From Gp6-AA40 sp964505975 (GTDB lineage Bacteria > Acidobacteriota > Vicinamibacteria > Vicinamibacterales > UBA2999), in the NCBI GenBank assembly GCA_964505975.1, contig CAZDLW010000215.1, forward strand, positions 1 to 10,323: a stretch of 10,323 nucleotides of DNA, given 5' to 3'. Position 1 is the first letter of the stretch, and each line of letters starts with the position of its first letter. The notes under the pieces are model-generated. The model searched no databases, was not told the DNA's origin, and saw only the letters and a list, made by a program, of their open reading frames with translations. Below, one piece after another: positions 1-5,042 of the stretch. Both the position numbers and the translations under genes were made by a program.

Positions 1-207
1 GCCGGCGCCGACATCGACGCCACCGAGCGGGCGCGCGGATACTTTGCTCCGTATCCGCCCTCGTCACCGTCGGTGGGCCTGCTGCGCGACGGGAAGCTCG
101 TCTTCATGCTCGAGCGGCGCGACATCGAACAGCGCGACGCCACGTCCATCGCGGCGCAGCTCACTGCGGCGTTCGATCGGTACTGCGCGCCAATCGCAAC
201 GCCGTAG
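1..207 (+). CDS. Bacilliredoxin BrxA/BrxB family (YphP/YqiW), C-terminal part
   Basis: The open frame enters from the left edge and ends at TAG 205-207, giving 68 residues. It contains a YFAPYPPSSPSVGLLRDGK stretch followed by a ML-ER motif and a closing AAFDRYC, which is the typical C-terminal half of the BrxA/BrxB (former DUF1094) family. These thioredoxin-fold proteins remove bacillithiol, or act as small disulfide reductases, on oxidised cytosolic proteins. The active-site CGC motif normally lies about 80-90 residues before the end and is therefore outside the window, so activity cannot be judged. The frame is intact and a strong hairpin follows two bases after the stop. Whether this organism makes bacillithiol cannot be seen here. 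Confidence 0.85.
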   Translation, partial: AGADIDATERARGYFAPYPPSSPSVGLLRDGKLVFMLERRDIEQRDATSIAAQLTAAFDRYCAPIATP

Positions 208-208
208 A

Positions 209-232
209 CCTCGCGAGCGCAGGCTCGCGAGG
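209..232 (+). terminator. Perfect hairpin directly after the bacilliredoxin stop
   Basis: CCTCGCGAGC (209-218) and GCTCGCGAGG (223-232) are perfectly complementary 10-base arms around a GCAG loop, starting two bases after the stop codon. Its position suggests transcript 3'-end formation or stabilisation. There is no U-run after it (ATGACTTCC follows), so it is not a classical intrinsic terminator and could equally be a REP-like palindrome. Confidence 0.5.
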
Positions 233-319
233 ATGACTTCCTGACGGGCCGCCTTCAGAGCGCGTGAAGAAATCACGCATTCCGCGCCAGTGCAGAGCGC
301 TCATGCATCGCGAGTCCAG

Positions 320-496
320 GTGCCGGCGGCTGGGTATGCTGGGCGCCGCGACCTATGACTCAGGATCCGGATCAGGTAAAACGCGCCCGTAGCCTGAGGC
401 CCGCGCTGGTCACGGACCAGCGCGGGTCGCCATCCCTCGGGCGGAGGGCGCGTTTTCCCGCGCGATGTCATCGGGAGCCAGCCCAGCCGCCGGCAC
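320..496. other. Three nested perfect inverted repeats; possible structured RNA
   Basis: Three pairs of exactly complementary arms lie one inside another. The outer pair is GTGCCGGCGGCTGGG (320-334) with 482-496, 15 bp. The middle pair is AAAACGCGCCC (378-388) with 446-456, 11 bp. The inner pair is CCCGCGCTGGT (400-410) with 416-426, 11 bp around a CACGG loop. Together they could fold one transcript of about 180 nt into a rod with large internal loops. A perfect palindrome GATCCGGATC (364-373) and a competing TCAGG/CCTGA stem (372-376 with 393-397) lie inside. The element sits between the convergent 3' ends of the bacilliredoxin gene and moaA and no convincing ORF covers it. The rod shape and length recall 6S RNA, but I do not see its conserved bases. 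Strand is undetermined. Confidence 0.35.
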
Positions 497-604
497 GATT
501 CCCTGCGCCAACACAGGTGAGCACCGTGGGAGCACAGCGCATGAATTTTTCACACGCTCTTCAGCCGGCCCTGCTGCGGTTTGTGCGGCGAAACGGTGAA
601 CCAG

Positions 605-1621
605 TCATCCGCCTCGGGTGTGCATCTCGAGATGCGGATCGCGGCGCAGGCGGTCCACCGGAATGAAGGGGCTGCGGTCCCTGTGCGCCAGCCGCTCTTC
701 GGCCCCTCGATCGCGCCGGGCTTCCCACGCGCTGCGGATTGTGTCGGCAATGGCGCTTGTCGTGGCCCCGGCACGCAACAGCTTCCGCAGATCTATGCCG
801 TGCGTGGCGTACAGGCACAGGTACCAGAGACCGTCTGCCGTGAGCCGGCTGCGGTCGCACGAGGCGCAGAACGGCTCCGTAGTGGACGAGATCACGCCGA
901 AGACGGTTCCATCCGGCAGACGGTACCGGTCGGCCGGGGCCGAGGTGACCTCCGTGACCGCTTCGATCGGCCCGTAATGCTGCTCGAGGCGTTGCAGGAT
1001 CTCGCGCCGGGAGACCACCCGCTCCATGGACCAGTGCGTCGCACCGCCAACGTCCATGTACTCGATGAAGCGCAACTCGGCCGCGTGGTCGCGAGCGTAC
1101 TCGATCAACTCCACGAGCTCATCGTCGTTGACGCCACGGATGACGACGGTGTCGATCTTCAGTCCGGGAAAGATTGGAGCGGCGGCGGCAATGCCCTCGA
1201 GCACACGATCCAGCTCGTCGTAGCGAGTGAGCGCCCGAAACCGGTCTGCGCGCAACGTGTCCAGGCTGACGGTGAGGCGATGCAGCCCCGCATCGCGCAG
1301 CGGCTGTGCATGCTGTGCGAGCAGGATCCCGTTCGTCGTCATGGCCAGGTCGCGGATCGCGGGTCGAGCGGCCAGTTGGCGCACGAGATCGGGCAGGCTC
1401 CGCCTCAACAGCGGTTCTCCGCCGGTGATTCGGACTTTGTCCACGCCAAGGGTCGTGAAGACATCCACCAGCGCTTCGATTTCCTCGAAGTGCAGGATGT
1501 CTTCGCGCGGCAGCCACACATAGTCCGCTTCGGGCATGCAGTAGCTGCAGCGCAGATTGCAGCGGTCCGTAACGGAAAGCCGCACGTTCGACAGCGGGCG
1601 CTGGTGACGATCCAGGAGCAC
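605..1621 (-). CDS. moaA: GTP 3',8-cyclase MoaA (molybdenum cofactor biosynthesis)
   Basis: MoaA is a cytosolic radical SAM enzyme that rearranges GTP to 3',8-cyclo-7,8-dihydro-GTP, the first step of molybdopterin synthesis, which MoaC completes to cPMP. The 338-residue length is normal. The N-terminal radical SAM cluster motif CNLRCSYC is at 21-28 (C21, C25, C28), the SAM-binding ITGGEPL at 65-71, and the C-terminal second cluster cysteines are C252, C255 and C269 in the usual C-x2-C-x13-C pattern. The protein ends in RGG, the conserved C-terminal GG tail. The start is GTG at 1621: no other in-frame start occurs before an upstream TGA, and the N-terminus (LLDRHQRP) aligns with the family. 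No clear Shine-Dalgarno site is visible. No moaC, moaD or moaE lies in the window. The nearest same-strand gene is amrS, 220 bases upstream, so an operon is possible but not shown. Confidence 0.95.
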   Translation of the reverse strand: MLLDRHQRPLSNVRLSVTDRCNLRCSYCMPEADYVWLPREDILHFEEIEALVDVFTTLGVDKVRITGGEPLLRRSLPDLVRQLAARPAIRDLAMTTNGILLAQHAQPLRDAGLHRLTVSLDTLRADRFRALTRYDELDRVLEGIAAAAPIFPGLKIDTVVIRGVNDDELVELIEYARDHAAELRFIEYMDVGGATHWSMERVVSRREILQRLEQHYGPIEAVTEVTSAPADRYRLPDGTVFGVISSTTEPFCASCDRSRLTADGLWYLCLYATHGIDLRKLLRAGATTSAIADTIRSAWEARRDRGAEERLAHRDRSPFIPVDRLRRDPHLEMHTRGG

Positions 1622-1841
1622 GGTACGATTATCGCCGGTTTCGCGCGGTGTTCGTCATTTCTGCGCCAGGGGCCGGTCACGACGCGGAGTCCGTGCGGAA
1701 TTACGGGAAGAAAGCGCTCTCGGACTGGCTGCGGGAGCGACTCGATTTCGCCACAGTCCAGACCCGGCCATTCGCCAGAACGACGAGGGCGGCGATGTGT
1801 AGCGGGGCGTGCGGTTGCGCTCGGTTGGGTCCGAGGGTCGG

Positions 1842-3011
1842 CTATACGACCGAGAGTCTCGTGCGGTCGTGCGGTCGGAAGGGAAACGCGGTGCGCTGCC
1901 CGCCAAAGCCGGCACCCCAGCGGCCGGCAATGGCGCGGCCGCAGGTCGGGCAGGTGCCGTCGGCGGCAACGCGGTACTCCTGAACGAGGTAGCCATACCG
2001 GCTGATCAGCCGGTCGCCGCAGCCCGGGCAGTCTGTATGCTCGAGGTCGCCCACTTGTCCTGGAAGATTGCCGGCATACACGTGATGCAGACCGGCGTCC
2101 TTCCCATGCTTGGCCGCTCGGAGGAGCATGGCCGGCGTGGTCGAAGATGCGCCGGTCATCTTGTAATCCTGATGAAAGGCGGTGACATGCCAGGGGATCT
2201 CGCGAGACACGCGGGAGATGAACGCGGCGAGCCGGCGCAGTTCCGGATCGCTGTCGTTGAATCCGGGCACCAGGAGCGTCACGATTTCGACCCAGACGCC
2301 CGCCTCGTGCAGCCAGCGAATCGTGTCGAGGATTGGATCCAGTCGTCCACCAAGCTCGCGATACCGCCGATCGTCGAAGCTCTTGAGGTCCACCTTGTAG
2401 AGATCGATGTGCGGGCGCAGATACTCCAGCACGCGTGGCGTTCCGTTGCCGTTGGACACGAATCCCGTGACGAGCCCGTGCGCCCGAGCCTCTGCGAAGA
2501 TTTCCACCGCCCACTCCACCGTGATGAGCGGCTCGTTATACGTGGACACGAGCATCCGGGCGCCCTGGCGGCAGGCGTCCTGCACGAGCGCCGTGGGGGT
2601 TGCCTGCATGGGTGGTGCGACAGCGCGCGGATCCCGCAGTGCCTGAGAGGTGACCCAGTTCTGGCAGTAGCCGCAGTGCAGGTCGCAGCCCAGCATGCCG
2701 AAACTGTAGGCAAGCGCCCCTGGGTAGGCATGGAAGAACGGTTTCTTTTCTACGGGATCGCACTGCACACCACCGACGTAGCCCCATGGGACGCGGAGTC
2801 GCCCGCCTTCGTTGAAGCGCACCTTGCACACGCCCATGGCGCCCTCGGGAATCGGGCATCGATGGCCGCATGCATGGCAGCGTAGCCGGCTCTTGCCCGT
2901 CGTGCGCGAGGCGTCGGCGGACGAGGATGTGTCGAGGTGTTCGACCAGCTCCGGCGCGGCGTCCCGCGTGCGGACCGCAAGCGTCTCCTCGAGGGAGGCC
3001 ATTGATTCCAT
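1842..3011 (-). CDS. amrS: AmrS, radical SAM enzyme of the AmmeMemoRadiSam system
   Basis: This is a 389-residue PflA-like radical SAM protein. Visible motifs: an N-terminal four-cysteine site (C45, C48, C52, C62) in a CHACGHRCPIPEG context, the catalytic cluster motif CDLHCGYC (C109, C113, C116) followed by QNW, and a C-terminal zinc-ribbon-like pair C328/C331 and C354/C357. This arrangement matches the AmmeMemoRadiSam radical SAM family, whose usual partners are AMMECR1 and MEMO1 homologues (amrA, amrB). Neither partner gene is in the window. The reaction of the family is not settled to my knowledge, so no substrate is given. Residues 1-40 are an acidic, variable extension. ATG 3011 and a second ATG three codons in (3000-3002) are both possible starts. 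It is divergent from surE and upstream of moaA on the same strand. Confidence 0.88.
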   Translation of the reverse strand: MESMASLEETLAVRTRDAAPELVEHLDTSSSADASRTTGKSRLRCHACGHRCPIPEGAMGVCKVRFNEGGRLRVPWGYVGGVQCDPVEKKPFFHAYPGALAYSFGMLGCDLHCGYCQNWVTSQALRDPRAVAPPMQATPTALVQDACRQGARMLVSTYNEPLITVEWAVEIFAEARAHGLVTGFVSNGNGTPRVLEYLRPHIDLYKVDLKSFDDRRYRELGGRLDPILDTIRWLHEAGVWVEIVTLLVPGFNDSDPELRRLAAFISRVSREIPWHVTAFHQDYKMTGASSTTPAMLLRAAKHGKDAGLHHVYAGNLPGQVGDLEHTDCPGCGDRLISRYGYLVQEYRVAADGTCPTCGRAIAGRWGAGFGGQRTAFPFRPHDRTRLSVV

Positions 3012-3221
3012 CGTACGGCACAGGTCAAGCAGTCAACCAGCCACGTGGCTCCACCCCTATGGACACGACGCCTGAACCGACCTCTGACGCTGAAGGCGGG
3101 CCATGATGCCGGTTCCCTCCGCAGGAAGTTGATGCCCGCCCGACTCCCTGGGACGCGTGCCATCAGGCGTCGTACGTTGCCGAGGGTGGCGGCTTTCACG
3201 TGTGGCAGACCGACGGCGTAG

Positions 3222-3227
3222 TATCAT
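3222..3227 (+). promoter_or_regulatory. Possible -10 element of surE
   Basis: TATCAT matches the sigma-70 -10 consensus at five of six positions and lies only 11 bases before the surE ATG. No good -35 is seen at normal spacing. If used, transcription would begin about five bases before the start codon, giving a nearly leaderless mRNA. Confidence 0.25.
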
Positions 3228-3238
3228 CATGAGTTCCG

Positions 3239-3997
3239 ATGCCTCGCATTCTCGTAACCAATGACGATGGCGTGCATTCCGAGGGCATCAAGGCGCTGGC
3301 CGACAGCCTTGGGCCGCTCGGGGACGTGACTGTTGTGGCCCCGCTTCAAGAGGCCAGTGCGATTGGACATGCCTTGACCTTGCGACGGCCGTTGCGCATC
3401 GAGACTATTGGTCCCCGTGTGTTCGCCATCGACGGGACGCCGACCGATTGCGTCAACATCGCGATCACCCACGTGTTGCACGGGAAGCCCGATCTGATCG
3501 TGTCGGGCATCAACAAGGGGTGGAATCTGGGCGACGACGTGACGTATTCGGGTACCGTTTCTGGTGCGCTGGAGGGTGCGCTGCTGGCCATTCCGAGCAT
3601 TGCCATCTCGACGCAGCGCGTGCGGGACGAGTGCGAGTTCGGTCCGGCGGCCAAGGCCGCGGCGCTCGTGGCCGAGGCCGTGATCGAGCGTGGACTGCCG
3701 AAGTTCACCCTGTTGAACATCAACGTGCCGTGGGGGCACAACAAAGGGTTCAAGGTGACTTTGCAGGCCAGGCGCAACCATGTGACCGTGGTGAGTGAGC
3801 GCACGGACCCGCGACACCGCCCGTACTACTGGATCGAAGAAGGGGAGAACGAGTGGGAGCCGCACGACCGGTCGGACTACCAAGCCGTGCGGGATGGGTA
3901 TATTTCGGTCACGCCTCTGCAGCCGGATATGACGGCGTACGACGCCATCGCGTATGTGGAGGCGCTGCCGCTCGCGAGCGAAGCCGAAGTGCGCTGA
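3239..3997 (+). CDS. surE: 5'/3'-nucleotidase SurE
   Basis: SurE is a divalent-metal-dependent survival-protein nucleotidase that removes phosphate from nucleoside 5'- and 3'-monophosphates in the cytosol. The 252-residue protein starts with ILVTNDDG; the metal ligands are D9, D10, S40 and N92. Further family blocks are DGTPTDCVN (65-73), VSGINKG (88-94) and a YSGTVSGALEG stretch (103-113). The start ATG 3239 is fixed by the conserved N-terminus. An overlapping ATG at 3229 opens only a short out-of-frame ORF. No clear ribosome binding site precedes it. It is divergent from amrS (227-base gap) and convergent with the fmdB-type gene. Confidence 0.95.
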   Translation: MPRILVTNDDGVHSEGIKALADSLGPLGDVTVVAPLQEASAIGHALTLRRPLRIETIGPRVFAIDGTPTDCVNIAITHVLHGKPDLIVSGINKGWNLGDDVTYSGTVSGALEGALLAIPSIAISTQRVRDECEFGPAAKAAALVAEAVIERGLPKFTLLNINVPWGHNKGFKVTLQARRNHVTVVSERTDPRHRPYYWIEEGENEWEPHDRSDYQAVRDGYISVTPLQPDMTAYDAIAYVEALPLASEAEVR

Positions 3998-4094
3998 GGC
4001 GACGACTACGGGCTGGCGACCGGTCCAGGTCCGCGTCAGTGTCGTAGCCGCGAACCCGGGCCAATCGGACGGGGTTGACCACAGCGCGCGCCGG

Positions 4095-4349
4095 TCAGTG
4101 TCCTTCCTCCCGGTGTTTCTTCTCGTATTCCATCTGTGCGTGGTCCTTGTCGCGTTGCACTCTGCGTGCAGCCTGGCGCGCCTTGTTGAACGAGAGCTGC
4201 CGACTGTGTTCCGAACTGACGGCACACATCGACAGGAGCCGCTCGAGATTGTCGCTGTGGCACGCGGGACATCCCGGCGTGTCGCCTGGGCGAACGAGCA
4301 ACTCGAACTCGTCGCCGCACGCGCGGCACTTGTACTCGTAAATCGGCAT
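4095..4349 (-). CDS. FmdB-family zinc-ribbon protein
   Basis: This 84-residue protein begins MPIYEYKCRACG and has two CxxC knuckles, C8/C11 and C27/C30, which is the FmdB putative regulatory domain. The tail (residues 45-84) is basic and charged, probably helical, as often seen in the family. I place the start at ATG 4349 because MPIYEY is the conserved family N-terminus; a GTG three codons upstream (4358) is also in frame. The family is widespread and named from formamidase regulation, but most members have no proven role, so a zinc-binding regulatory or scaffold function is only an inference. It converges with surE across about 100 bases in which I see no clear terminator. Confidence 0.9.
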   Translation of the reverse strand: MPIYEYKCRACGDEFELLVRPGDTPGCPACHSDNLERLLSMCAVSSEHSRQLSFNKARQAARRVQRDKDHAQMEYEKKHREEGH

Positions 4350-4391
4350 GGCAAGCACACGTTAGCATGAGGCGTGCGGCGTAAGGGAGCC

Positions 4392-4421
4392 TTGCGGGCC
4401 GACTCGCGTATCAGCTACACT
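4392..4421 (+). promoter_or_regulatory. Possible promoter of tRNA-Pro
   Basis: TTGCGG (4392-4397), an 18-base spacer and TACACT (4416-4421) form a weak sigma-70-like pair ending 11 bases before the mature tRNA. Position is right; the match is modest. Confidence 0.35.
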
Positions 4422-4432
4422 TGAACACTTGT

Positions 4433-4509
<77 letters not shown>

Positions 4510-4515
4510 GCATTC

Positions 4516-4540
4516 ATCAACAAAATCGGCCTTCGATTGA
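4516..4540 (+). repeat. Direct repeat, copy 1 (in the tRNA-Pro terminator)
   Basis: This 25-base stretch matches 4958-4982 at 22 positions, including an unbroken 13-base block GGCCTTCGATTGA. It covers the 5' arm of the terminator. The two copies flank the damaged DUF433 gene. Confidence 0.65.
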
Positions 4541-4571
4541 CCGTCAGGTCGGTTGAAGGCCATTTTTGTTG
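4518..4571 (+). terminator. Intrinsic terminator of tRNA-Pro
   Basis: GGCCTTC (4528-4534) pairs with GAAGGCC (4555-4561) and GATTGACC (4535-4542) with GGTCGGTT (4547-4554, with G-T wobbles) around a GTCA loop: a 15-bp stem followed by five T residues. The flanks CAACAAAA and TTTTGTTG are also complementary, so it could work in both directions. It starts nine bases after the tRNA. Confidence 0.85.
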
Positions 4572-4575
4572 GTGA

Positions 4576-4671
4576 TTCTGCACACCTTACGTCCAGCGCA
4601 CCGCGCAGCGCTTGGGCTACATGCTCGATCAGCTCGCCTGGGCAGGTTTATGGTCTGTCTTCACCGTTTGA
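4576..4671 (+). pseudogene. Possible fragment of an AbiEi-like antitoxin
   Basis: Between an in-frame TGA (4573-4575) and TGA (4669-4671) the plus strand encodes a 31-residue open stretch containing QRLGYMLDQLAWAGL. This resembles, from memory, the RRLGYLLE-type segment in the C-terminal part of AbiEi-family antitoxins. There is no start codon or upstream domain, so if it is real it is only a remnant. The likeness is short and could be chance. Confidence 0.2.
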
Positions 4672-4899
4672 CCGGTGTCTCGATTAGTGGGAGATCCTCC
4701 TGGGCGGACGCCGCGGCAAACGCGATAGCGCCCGGACATCGTCTTTAGACAAGGTGGGAAAGTCGGCGAGAATCTCCGCTGTTGTGGCGCCTTCGGCCAG
4801 GCTCGCGAGTACTGTCTTCAACGTCACCCGAGTGCCCTTGAACACCGGCTGGCCGCCAACGATCTGAGGGTCGCGGACGATCCGGTCTTGATAGTTCAT
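4661..4899 (-). pseudogene. DUF433 (VapB-like antitoxin) gene with a frameshift
   Basis: From ATG 4899 the frame reads a typical DUF433 N-terminus: RIVRDPQIVGGQPVFKGTRV, then EGATTAEILADFPTLSKDDVRA. DUF433 proteins are small helical antitoxin-like proteins often paired with a DUF5615 PIN-like toxin. After residue 57 (codon 4729-4731) the uninterrupted frame gives a basic, unfamiliar tail and stops at TAA 4684-4686. Moving to the next frame at that point gives AIAFAAASAQEDLPLI, the normal family ending, and a stop at 4661-4663, for a total of about 79 residues. A one-base loss near 4728 is the simplest explanation. No DUF5615-type ORF lies beside it. A sequencing error is the alternative to true decay. 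Confidence 0.75.
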
Positions 4900-4957
4900 G
4901 ACCAGACTATTCTAGCGCCGACAGGTCTGTGCGATGGCCGGAGAAGGCAGCGAATCG

Positions 4958-4982
4958 ATCAAGAAGATTGGCCTTCGATTGA
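4958..4982 (+). repeat. Direct repeat, copy 2
   Basis: This is the second copy of the 25-base repeat at 4516-4540 (22 of 25 identical), in the gap between the DUF433 pseudogene and the transporter. It lacks the other half of the terminator stem, so it looks like a partial duplication of the tRNA-Pro terminator. Confidence 0.6.
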
Positions 4983-5042
4983 TCCGGCTGATCATCAGAT
5001 CGTTGCCATGCTCGACCGCCATCCCTGTGGCCACTGCAGCAG

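Larger units (their letters stand above)
208..604. other. Gene-free interval between convergent brx and moaA
   Basis: About 400 bases lie between the bacilliredoxin stop and the moaA stop. I find no ORF with recognisable protein features. The interval holds the hairpin at 209-232 and the nested inverted repeats at 320-496. Beyond these, 233-319 and 497-604 show nothing I can name. Confidence 0.6.

Noticed and set aside
353..382. TPP-riboswitch-like string on the minus strand (ACCTGATCCGGAT)
   Set aside because: The match comes from the local palindrome GATCCGGATC; the CTGAGA element at the right place and the GCG-AGGGA end are missing, and no thiamine gene follows on that strand.
1622..1841. 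Possible Moco riboswitch or small gene before moaA
   Set aside because: I see no Moco-type paired architecture. The open frames crossing this gap are unrecognised and lack a good start; treated as plain intergenic sequence.
581..2005. Long plus-strand open frame of 474 codons
   Set aside because: It lies antisense to moaA and amrS, shows no family motif and is low-complexity Arg/Gly/Ala; a typical high-GC shadow frame.
3227..4360. Long minus-strand open frame of 377 codons
   Set aside because: It is antisense to surE and overlaps the fmdB-type gene in another frame; composition is Arg/His-rich with no recognisable domain.
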